Notes under the pieces: generated by a model
What the model was told of the DNA's origin: nothing
Databases searched by the model: none
What the model saw: only the letters and a program-made list of their open reading frames with translations
Assembly (NCBI GenBank): GCA_030267565.1
Contig: BRXU01000001.1
Span: 62,001 to 126,000, forward strand
DNA from: Pleodorina starrii
Lineage: Eukaryota > Chlorophyta > Chlorophyceae > Chlamydomonadales > Volvocaceae
DNA length: 64,000 nt
Reading direction: 5' to 3'
Made by a program: the position numbers and the translations under genes
Part shown: piece after piece, positions 47,740 to 64,000 of the stretch
Position numbering within the stretch: position 1 is the first letter of the stretch
Layout: each line of letters begins with the position of its first letter

Positions 47740-50700
47740 ACCAACCCCTTGTCCATCTTCGTTTCTGTATCCTTGGTTGTGGCCTCTTCAGAGCACCTAC
47801 CGCTATAACAACATGCACACGCGCGCGCGGGACGTACGGTGTGGTTTGGTTGGCGAAGGACGAAGTGTACGTATGTGAGGAACAGGCGCGGGACGTGTGC
47901 GCATGCTCACCGACCGTGTCAAACGTTGTCTGCAAGTGTCCCGCCAATGTGTTATAGAGGTTTATGCCACGTTGGTCGGGGTGAGCTGTAACAAGCAGCT
48001 GAGGCGTATATATACGTGCATGGATCGGGGGTTAGGTTTTGCGCTTTGCAACGACGTGGCATAGTGAGGCTGCGGCGTCAATCGGCCTGCTGTACGGCAT
48101 TACTGTTTGTCAGGCTGGACGCACGTGACCCGCGTCGTTGCCGGCGCGCAGCGTTTTAACCCCACGCCACCTCGACGTTCTCCCTGCAGCCCCCAAGCAA
48201 CGTTCCCTCCTGCAGCCATACACGCACCGCGCCAGGAGCCTGCCCACCTGCACCGCCCATCCAGCAGCCCGCCCGCCCGCACAGCCCTACGTACGTAACC
48301 TCCCCCTCCGCCCACCAGCACAGCGCATGCAGCCCCGGTGCTCAATGGACTGTAGCCGCAAAGATCGCGATAGCCCCGCAACGCACCTGCGTATCTATTT
48401 CCGGTACATTGAGAACTGGATACATACGTACTCATAGCGGTCAATGTGAATTCGGGTGAGGGTACTCCTAGCTATGGCCGGTCAGCGGAATCCTATGGAT
48501 GGATGGCCGGTAGGTCGCGGGATTCCGATAGGGGAAACCGCATATATCCGTTGGACGCCACGAGCTACCCGTTACGTACAAGAAGACAGGGATTACATCT
48601 GAAAATCAATTTATTTTATAAGCTAGTACCAGGCATCCCGTGACACCACGTACTTCCGGGAATCCGACCACTGTACCCTCAGCCGCCACCGGCCATTACT
48701 TTCGTTACGAGAGGCCCTGATGCTTCATTCGCTTCGCTCGCTCGCATGCTCGCTCATGAGGGCCAATGCATGCATGGCTGGCTCGTAAGGCCATGTAAAC
48801 CGTCTTCGTCACATTCAGCCCTAGCTACCCAGCTAAATAGTTGTCAGTAGTCACGCACTAGGATCTACGGTATGCCAAAACGCAACAAACATAGCAAATT
48901 GCGTATCGGTGCGAGAGCCGCGGATAATGTCATGTCATATTCGTTTTCAACAGTTTCAAACGAAGAGAGAGTTAAACGAAGATCTATCTACAGGAAGCTC
49001 TTCGTTGATTCCTATCTCGGGCATGAAAAGGAACCGACCCTTGCTTATACCAGCTGTGTCATTAGGAAATCCAATTTCATAATGACACGGCAAAACAAAT
49101 TTGATCACCAAACATATTTTTGAGACAGCTGCAATTCTTCGCTCTCGGGGGCTTCGTCTCCTGCTTTGACGACTAAATAACAGAACTAACCATGAGTAAC
49201 GAAGAATGGCTGACCTATCTAGGATATGTCGTCGTTGCTGGACGACCTTAAACTTGCTTAGGTTTGAATAGCGATTATTTCAAGTTAAATATACAATACT
49301 TTGTAAGATGGTTTTGGAGCCGAGTTCTTCTCTGGCTGGCGTGTCGAAGTTCGTACCTAGCGGGCGGAACGAATGCAAAACGGTTTCGTATGGCCCCCTT
49401 CGTTACGACTTACGAAGGGCTAGACACTTAACGAAGAGTCTAACTTTATGATTTGTTGACAAAGGAGCGTGACTGCGCGAGAGGGATTCTCCAAAACACA
49501 AGCAGTTCCCCGTTGCGAAATAATCAGAAAATTGCGTATGGATTTACCAAAGTTCATCGGCGCAATAAGTGTGTTCCTGCGTCACCACGCATTATTGCTT
49601 TATTGACCTCTTAAACGATCCGTCCATAACCATCGATCACGCACTGTCTGAGCGAGCTGCTGCAACATGCTGCAATGGTGTTCGATAGTCCGATGATTAC
49701 ATAATACATGCTGAAACTAGCCGGACAGCGTAAGCCATCTATCCAGCCCCTGTCCAAAGGTATGTCACGGACGGCAGGCGTGCAGCGCTGAACGAACGGG
49801 TTTTTCCCAACGCAGGGTGCGACACGTAGGCAGCTGCCGCCGTGCCGCATATCCCAACCGGGGCATGTCTCGAAGTCGGCCTTACTTTGTCCGTGCAATA
49901 TAACCTGCAACATTACGTGTCCTGTTGAGTGTCGGTTCCCGCCCCCCTGCCTGTCTGTCCCCTCACACACACCAGCACGTCTCTCACTCAACCAGCAGGC
50001 CGATAAATGACCCGTCACGGGCACATACGTTACATACACGCCTCCTGTATCGCAAGGCTCCAAGACGTGGTAACGGTCTGACTGTACAAGCAGCCCGTTT
50101 GGACAAGCACGTCAACCAAGGTCAGGCACGCTGTTGAAATAAAGCAGCAGCAGGTCACTCGCTCCGGGCTCCCCTGTTGGAACACGTGCCTACCTGGTTG
50201 TGCTGAGCCCCTGGACGTACGAGCGCCCAGTAAATAAAGGTGAGCCGCAACCCGATAAAGATAAATCATTTTCCCACCTCTTGACTATTTTCAACTTTGA
50301 ATACTTGCTTAGGCTCATCTGTATGGCGGCGGAGTATGCGCGGAAAGACCGCTTCGCTCGCGGCCCCACCTACCTTCAGTAGCCAGCCAGAACGCGTGTA
50401 CGACAGCCCGCCGTCTACATCAATTGCGGTGTTCGTTGCAAGCTCCACCTTTCCCACCTGCTCTGGCGGCGCTGCCTTTGTACTGTGTGCAGGACTACCA
50501 GAATTTAAATACGATAGGAGAAGGCAAGGGAGTGGAACCTGAGCGCGAGCTAGCTAGAGGCTAATGCTTGGAGGGACGTCGCTCGCTCGGAGCACAGACT
50601 GATGCGCGCGCACACAGATTATTTTAGTATACGTACATACTTCGATAGTCACATTGCATGCGCTCCGTCCCAGCAGACAGACATCGCCACGCATCTTCAT

Positions 50701-53161
50701 TCGGTGTGATGTCATGGTGACAAAATAATAATAATAATAATAGTACGCCCGACCGGAGGCCGAGGCGTGGGTTAAGGGAGCAGAGGAGGTGGGGTGACGG
50801 GTTTCCCCGGTCCCAGTCCTCCCCCACCACCGCGGTGGGGGTTGAGAACGAGTATGTCATGGTGACAGACATCGTCCAAAAAATACGTCAAGAGTCCAGA
50901 GGCAAACAGATGTGGTTACAACCCTTCCGTTAGCGGTTTACCCATAACGGTTTCGCTGTTGGAAGGGTCGACGTGGCGTTAATTCTACAAATGGCAATTT
51001 TAACGTTACGTGTTGATGCGGTCGTGTAATTTACACAGGCTCTAGACCGAACCGTTTCTCGCCATACCAACATTGTAGAAGCAGCGAGAACACAGGCCGG
51101 CTACCGTCGTACGGTCCCACCCGTAAGAATTCTTGTAATTCGTTCTATCTGGCTCGTGCCAGGCGGCTGATCGATGACGTGTCGCCTGCTGACTCGACTT
51201 GCAGCAATCGGTTTTGGACCTGCTATCAATTCTTGGCCGAGGGTCGTTATTGGTGGGGCTGAAATAAATCGTACCTACGACCAATCCTTGCGCCGGCAGC
51301 CCTTGATTATTTTGTGATCATCTTCGTACTAAATTCGCGCGCCCCTGCATGCTGCCTGGCTGGAAGGATAAGGGTTTCGAAGTCGCACAACCGCCGACTC
51401 CCCACTGCTACCCCCTTCTCCCTTTCCCACGCACCCCGCTCCGTCGCTATCCCAGGCGGTCGTCATGCATCCTCCTCACCCTCACTGTCGCCCTGCCCGC
51501 TGATACCGCCTCCGTGCGCTCTTGATCGGCCCCCGCCTGCTTAGTTTGCCATCCAGCGGCGGCCCCGGTCACGGCTTCAGTAGCCGCGGTGGCCGCTTGG
51601 TTTCATTTTCTTTAATCGCACACCTCCTGACATAATGATATATCTTTTTATTCTTGATCGACTCGGCCGGTTTTATTTATGCGCGACGATACCCTGCTGC
51701 TGTGGGCATGGTGTTTACCCGGTCCTCACTCCGTTCGTCCCGTGAAGCTTCCGTGATTCTGCCTTGCTGCTGACTACCGTAGCGGCCTGCCCTCGCCAGC
51801 TTCTGAATCTCCTGCCCTGGATGTAGGGGGGATATGAGGCCTTGTTTTCCACGTACTGTCGGTACGCTATATATAAGAAACATAATATTATGTTTAAATT
51901 CTAAAATATTATCAATTGTTAAATGTTATTGTTACCGTCTACATCGCTCCTAAAGGGAGTTGTGTAACTACTGGGAATGGAATGAACCCTAATGAACGAA
52001 TAACCAGGCAGTCGTCAGACTCTTGTGTTTGAGCTTCTAACGTGTCCTGTACCGGTAACCTCAGCGGCCTGCATGCAGCAAGCAGGCAGGCAACCTTCTC
52101 GTCCGTAACCCTTCGCACGCACGGCGGACGGAACGAACCCTGAACGAACCTGACGGAAATGCAGAGTTTTGTCGCCAAGACCTTTAAGCGCACTGTCACT
52201 TACAGACGTAAGCTGTTGCTAGTTTGATAACCTTACAATGGAGCCTTCGCGTTAAAGTCTGTTAAGTTCACGTGTGTTACGACGGTTTCATCTGCTGCTC
52301 CACTAGAAGCAGACCAAATGGCGACACACTTAAACAAGTATAATACTAACTCTACATATCTTGAAGAGTCAAATAGGTATGCGGCGGGTGCGGCAAATGT
52401 TGCTTCCTACCTCTGCAGCTTCCAAGCAGCGCCCGTAACACCGTCGGCACCGTATCCCCACTGGAACTCAACATCTAAGCAGGTCGGTGCAGCTCTTGGA
52501 TAATGTCCCGAACATTACAAGTAGTATCTGTGTGGAGTACGTACACAACTTGTTTCGTGGTCTTGTGTCACTCCTTTCACATGCATGGCCAGTTCGTTGG
52601 GCGGGGTTTCTCGTTGCATCAACAACGATTCCGTGACGGCCACAGAAAGGTGTTCATTGCTGTCAAAGCGGCTGGCGCACGTGCCCAACGAATGCAGGTT
52701 ATGACCAGGGGCCTGTTACACCACGCACGCACGGCTGTCGCGCTCGCGGCGGATGGCTGACGGAATAATGCAGCAGCAGGCGTCAGCTGCTTCCCGCATC
52801 ATCACCCTAGGAAACGGGGGCGATCCTAGTGTCCGGTACGAATGAATCGGAAAAAGTAACACAACATCAGGTCAGGGGATTGAGTTGAGGGGTCACGGTT
52901 ACCGAACCTAACGGAGGTAGAGTAGCGCTGTAATCTCAGCTAGCGAGCGGGGGCGCCGGAGCCTGCTTATGCCGGCTGTCACACGTCAGAGGCATAACAG
53001 GCGGCCGCGCTGCTGGTGGCAGTTCGTCGGCCATACAACAGCCGCTTTAAATGGAGGTGCGTTTCTCAAATCTTACGTGCATGAATAATGCGTGCAGATT
53101 GTCCGCCTTATTACGTTGACAAGTAACATCGTACACATGGTGTGAAGTACGCATGCAACAC

Positions 53162-59754
<6,593 letters not shown>

Positions 59755-59940
59755 AGGGCCCGCCCGCCGGTGGCGGCACGGATGCAGATGGGGTACGTTG
59801 ACCTGCCCGCCCGCGCGCCCAGCCAGCCATCGAACTGGTTCATTCCGCCGGCCTTGCCCGCCCGCGCAACGCTTGCACGCGCATCCAATGCTATGGCATG
59901 TATGCGGGCCGCAGGCGGGGCGGGTCACAGGGGCCAAATC

Positions 59941-59945
59941 TGTAA
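59941..59945 (+). other. Poly(A) signal TGTAA of the kinase gene
   Basis: TGTAA lies 187 nt after the stop codon on the transcript strand, matching the algal consensus and spacing. Confidence 0.6.
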
Positions 59946-62019
59946 ATGGACGCTCGTTAGCGCTTACAATCGAAGGAATGTTGAGGGGCCGAACGGGGGC
60001 CTTTCGACGCGCCCAAAGGGACCCAAGCAACGGCCGCAACGGCCGTATGTTCAAGTGTGCACGGGGTTCGTTGAAATGCGCGCTGCTAGGACACTGTCAC
60101 GCTTAGAAACATGTGCAAGCGGCGGTGGCCTTTGCTGCCCTTACTTGGAACGTGCGGAGATGGACGGACTTCTCGAGGGCCACCGTCTACTGCGGTTTAT
60201 GCACATGGTAACGTTTGGTTTGCAAGTAAGGAAGGAAGGTAGCTAGACTGGCAGGAAATCGATTTCGTTCAGGTGTGTTTCGATTTCGTGTAATTCTGCA
60301 TGGGCGATCATCTATTTGAAGTAGATAGATCCCCGTTGTTTCAATCGTTGCGTTATCTCATTCCATTCGGAGGCAGGCAGTAGTCGTTACTTGCATTGTT
60401 GTACGACGGGATGCGACGAGCAGACGGTGAGACGGACGGGCGTGCGTGTACGGCTATCAATGACGCAGGAACGTAGTACGCAGAAATGGATGAACATAAA
60501 CCAACCTGAACGAATGGACCACAGGTTTCCTTCGTTGTACGTATACTGTTCGTTGTACAGTGCGGCGCGCCTGCCATGCATACATAGCATTTCGTTCGAA
60601 ATATCACGCACAGGACGTAAGTAGACAGTCATCACCCGAGTAGGATCCGTGCTTTAGCTAGGAATCACGTAGCTAGAAAGACACGCACACCGAATCGTCG
60701 ATTCGGTGGTCGGTCATGGTGCATGTGGTCATGGTGCATGGCAATGGATGGGCAGTGCAGGGCAGTGCGTGACGGGGGGCCGATAGATGTTGGCATTAGT
60801 TGCGGTGATGACAGTGGAGTAAGGTGTGTGGTTAGGCTGCGTTGTATGTATGTACGTATACGGTCCACTGGCTGCCACCAGCAGCTCGCGTCGCCGGGAC
60901 CGCGTTTCCTTGCTGCCCTCGACCGCCGCTGCGTGCGTGCGTGCATGCGTGGGAGAACGGTCTCGTCGGATTATCTGCGTGGGGCTGCGTGCGCGGCTGG
61001 GATGGATGGCCTATGATTAGGACAGGAGTTCATCTATCCTACGCAGCAGGCACAGTCGGGAAGCCGATGGAGATAAGAGGGGACCGGAAGGAGGGTATTG
61101 AGGGTGTCAACGGGCGGGGGTCATCATCAGGTTGCCGGAATTGTGGTGTTCGTTTCGGAATACGAAGACACTTGCTTGCTTCATGTATGTTTGTTTATCA
61201 TCAGATTATTAACAGTTTATTTGTGGGTTTTATTATGAGCGTTGCCAACAGCAGGATGGACGGCGCCGGCCTATGCATTGATGACGACGGATGGATGGAG
61301 TCGCGTAAACGATCGCTCGTCCGCGTACCGTCCATTGCTTGCCCATCTTTTCTGGTCTTAGGATCGTGTATAAAGTAACCGTCGCTCGTGCATACAAATC
61401 GTGTAGCAATTGCCTATGCCATAATTTGACGACAGTAAAAAGTCCATCGTCTAAATATGCGTGCGTGTATGTACGTGGAGACGGTCGGTTGGTTGTATGT
61501 AACCTCCGCTAGTAATAGATGCATGGTCGTACGTCTGATCCCAGCACGCAGGCAAGCAATGGAGCCGTGCACAATGATAATTGTAATACTTGTCATTTCC
61601 GTCTGCGATGCCTCGCTGTTCAATTACCAAGGCCACGCCGACACACAGCCTGTGTCAGCTTCCTTATGAGGCCCCTCTAAATCTGTACAGGTCGGTTGGT
61701 TAGCCGCCGCACGGACGACATTTGCTGCTGGATGGGCGTTTTATTACGTTATTACCTACCCGCCCTCCAAACCCGCCCCCCTCCATCTCCCACAGGGTCA
61801 GGAACCGCGCCCCGTGACCATGCCTTTAATGAATGTATGTATGTACAACAGTGAAGGAAGCCGACGCCGCTTGTTTATTTGTCGGTCGCCGACCCAGGTG
61901 GCTCTCCAGACCAACACCGCCACGCTTTCGTTTAATTGAGTGGGCGTTTTAGTAGAGGGAGCCGGCACAGCTTGTTTGGGGTCCTTTTGGGGCGCCCTGC
62001 TGGCCCCTGTCCGTGGCTG

Positions 62020-62020
62020 C

Positions 62021-62051
<31 letters not shown>

Positions 62052-62052
62052 C
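62020..62052. repeat. (GGCT)n microsatellite
   Basis: Seven to eight consecutive GGCT tetramers on the plus strand, with no gene nearby. Confidence 0.85.
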
Positions 62053-62198
62053 CTGCTGAGTGACGACCTTACTCCAACCGCTCGATACGCTGTAAAGCAA
62101 TATAATAGTCATGGAAAAGTTTAGTTATAAAATTTACAAAATAATAGGGATACGGAAGGAATCAGTTGACTGAGTCCCTGGTCCGCCAAGGCCCGTAG

Positions 62199-62243
62199 GG
62201 ATTTAGTGGGGCCCCGCCCTTTTTCCGGCTTCAAGGAAGCCGA
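62199..62243. repeat. Dispersed repeat, second copy of the 47.7-kb block
   Basis: Same 45-46 bp block as at 47694-47739, with the TTTAGTGGGGCCCCG core. Here it is followed by a short inverted pair, TACAAC...GTTGTA. Confidence 0.85.
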
Positions 62244-62694
62244 TACAACCTTGTTGTATCTCTTATACCGACTTTCCCTGCCTTGCTTGGTGCTGACTAA
62301 TAAGGATTGGTACCTTTGCCATCGCTCTGTGAGCTAGCTTTCTCGCTCGCATGATGAATTACGAAGGAGTTACGTACCACGTTCCTCGTTGTGGACGTGC
62401 ATTGCATTGATAATTTCAAGGTTTGATTCAGAAATCCACTGCGATGCGGCCTCGCCTGGCCTCGCTCGCCTAGCTAGCTAGTCTGCCTGCTACTGGTGGC
62501 CTAGGGATGGAAAGCTACAAGAGGGGCTAGCTAGGATCCCTGATCCAATGAGAACAGCTCTCCCTATTTGCTTCATCAATCCACACTAAGTAAATCCGCG
62601 CGTGTCTGGGTAGATAGCTTTCCGAACGCACAAAAATGGCATAGACCCCGCCCAAACAAGAACGTGGCATTCACGAGCATGACTGAAACTGAGT

Positions 62695-62908
62695 TGTAAC
62701 GCGCAAGCCCTTGGCTTGAGGCGGTTACTTATCTATCGTTCCATGTAATTCCCTTACGTTTCCGTATGGCTTTCCGTAAGGCCTTGTCCGGGCACTTTAT
62801 CGTACGTATCCGTACCGTATCTCTGGACCGCGCCTCTAAGGCGGCGCGTCCAACCTTCGCCGGTGCTTTTTAGTGCCACCTTAGTGGACTTAGGACTTCC
62901 TTGTTACA
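62695..62908 (+). repeat. 5' LTR of the right copia element
   Basis: The 214-bp segment begins TGTAAC and ends GTTACA, perfect 6-bp inverted termini with the TG...CA ends of LTRs. One base later a methionine-tRNA-like primer binding site begins. The 3' LTR lies outside the window. The termini differ from those of the left LTR, so this is another family. Confidence 0.8.
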
Positions 62909-62909
62909 T

Positions 62910-62922
62910 TGGTATCGAGACC
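62910..62922 (+). other. Primer binding site (initiator tRNA-Met type)
   Basis: TGGTATCGAGACC follows the LTR by one base. Copia elements of plants and algae typically carry TGGTATCAGAGC here, complementary to the 3' end of initiator tRNA-Met. The second half differs slightly. Confidence 0.7.
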
Positions 62923-63964
62923 TGCGTTCGTTCCGCACTTCCGCAACAAGAATGAGTGCATCGGATGTCGCGGGCGCTTCAGTTCGGCTGAGCCTGAGGT
63001 TCGCCTGCGCATCACCACCGGATCTGCTGCCGCGGTCGACGACGTTACCAACCGTACCGCGCAGCTTTCTGTTTCGGTGACGGATAACAAGAAGAAGGAT
63101 GTGAAGTTCAACAACCTTCCGGTGTTCACGCCTCAGTTTATGACCAAGCACAACATTACCATGGATCACTTGTTGAGCTTGCTCGATATCGCGGTGAACG
63201 ACGTTCTCCGTCCTTCGCTACAACATCACGGTGGACTCGCCCGAGTTCGCCGCCGCCTTTTTGGCGGTGGTGGAGCCGTTGGCCATCCGCCTGCGCCTCC
63301 ATTCGGAGCTCGTCCGCAACGGTGGACGCATTGTCAGCCTGGCCTGGCTGCGTGAATGGTTTATGGCCAAGTGCGGTGAGGTGCCGGTGGTGCCGATGGC
63401 GATCCTCTTGCAGAAGATGCGCAAGACCAAGCCTGGTGACTTCCCGACCGCCGACCTGCTAATTCAGCACGTCGAGGACTTGATGCACATGGTGATCGAC
63501 CAGCTTTCCGACCAGGCCTTCGTGTACTGCGCCATCGAGCTTCTGCCGCCCACGCTCGCGGCCGCGATCAGGATGGAGTATAAGGAGAGCACTGGACTAA
63601 GTGGGAGGCGTTCCGCGACGTGCTCTACGCGCGTCGCGCCGAGTTCGTCTGGCCGGCGGACAAGGGCAACAAGGTGCGCGCGCGCGACGGCGAGGCCTCG
63701 GGTTCCGCCGCCGCGGCGCCCGCCAAGAAGGCCAAGTTCGAGGCAAAGTCCGAGTTCAAGGACAAGTGCCTCGCGCCGCCGGCGGGCCAGGAGGGCAAGT
63801 TCGGGATGTGGATCGCGGGGTTGAGCGCGGCCAAGAAGCAGGAGCTCTTCAAGGCCCAGAAGTGCCTGCTGTGCGGCCGCAAGGACCACCAGGTGTGGGG
63901 CTGCGCGAAGCGCCAGGAGTTGTTCGACGCCGGGAAGTTCTTCTACTACCGCAAGTCCGCGTGA
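62923..63964 (+). pseudogene. Copia-type gag with CCHC zinc knuckle, frameshifted
   Basis: Three segments in two frames read as one gag protein. The first runs to about 63210 (LPVFTPQFMTKHNITMDH). A second-frame segment spans about 63210-63590 (FAAAFLAVVEPLAIRLRLHS, DLLIQHVEDLMHMVIDQLSD). The first frame then resumes until TGA at 63962-63964 and contains the CCHC knuckle C-x2-C-x4-H-x4-C (CLLCGRKDHQVWGC). Gag packages the element RNA. One shift near 63210 and a compensating one near 63590-63610 break the frame, so this copy is probably inactive unless these are sequencing errors. No clear in-frame ATG follows the primer site: the ATG at 62952 is in a frame that stops within about 130 bp. The pol region would lie beyond the window. 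Confidence 0.8.
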
Positions 63965-64000
63965 GGGGGGGCTGAGCTGAGCGAGCAGTCCGGCACACCT

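Larger units (their letters stand above)
46576..53161. other. Long geneless region upstream of the kinase gene
   Basis: Mixed composition, with AT-rich segments at 48.6-49.6, 50.9-51.1 and 51.6-52.5 kb. Open frames of 60-85 codons (for example 48872-49123 and 52318-52503) start with ATG but lack algal codon bias, splice context or recognisable motifs, so they are not called as genes. The last few hundred bases should contain the kinase promoter. Confidence 0.4.
59755..62694. other. Geneless region between kinase gene and right retroelement
   Basis: It holds the kinase 3' UTR, then simple sequence and short frames without coding character. Two repeat features within it are listed separately. 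Confidence 0.5.

Noticed and set aside
48872..49123. 83-codon ATG frame
   Set aside because: AT-rich, no codon bias, no motif, no neighbouring exons. It may be chance; not enough evidence to call it a gene.
52318..52760. Two consecutive frames of 61 and 85 codons
   Set aside because: They overlap by one base like an operon, but this is a eukaryotic intergenic region, and neither frame shows coding bias or a known motif.

Overview
The window looks like nuclear DNA of a volvocine (Chlamydomonadales-type) green alga. It is GC-rich overall. Genes are broken by many short GT-AG introns, coding codons strongly prefer C or G at the third position (CTG, GAG, CAG, ATC), proteins carry long Ala/Gly/Pro/Gln runs, and several genes are followed by the chlorophycean poly(A) signal TGTAA. 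No prokaryotic features are present. The genes below were assembled by hand: exons were joined only where splice sites and reading phase agreed.

Layout. 1-293 is the end of a Ty1/copia-type RNase H frame, followed by a probable 3' LTR (about 613-875). 1381-2400 is a near-perfect 1,020-bp palindrome. 4284-6123 (minus) is a three-exon gene for a 468-aa protein with a homeodomain-like region. 10868-20431 (minus) is a nine-exon gene for a roughly 2,116-aa protein that carries a PLATZ DNA-binding domain in its middle, which is very large for that family. 22966-24231 (minus) holds the last three exons of an unrecognised gene. 26354-29516 (minus) is a six-exon gene for a 479-aa protein of unknown function. 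31.9-33.5 kb is a repeat-rich block with a 90-bp minisatellite. 33824-43458 (plus) is an 18-exon ABCG half-transporter of 616 aa. Its intron 6 holds a likely MITE, and its intron 14 holds an antisense tRNA-Leu(UAG) gene with its own small intron. 43.5-53.1 kb is geneless and includes a 1.3-kb pentanucleotide (GCGTA-like) satellite. 53162-59754 (plus) is an eight-exon CDKL-type protein kinase with a 970-aa low-complexity tail. 62695-62908 is a 5' LTR with a methionine-tRNA-like primer site, followed by a frameshifted copia gag with a CCHC zinc knuckle that runs towards the right edge.

The genes do not form a pathway. Two are probable DNA-binding regulators (homeodomain-like and PLATZ), one is a membrane exporter, and one is a kinase of the group that includes flagellar-length regulators in Chlamydomonas. 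Retroelements bound both ends, and their LTR termini differ, so they are two different elements. The most unusual items are the giant PLATZ protein with altered zinc ligands and a GC-AG intron, the homeodomain-like protein lacking the normally invariant Asn, the long palindrome, and the crossed inverted repeats at the 3' end of the homeodomain-like gene.
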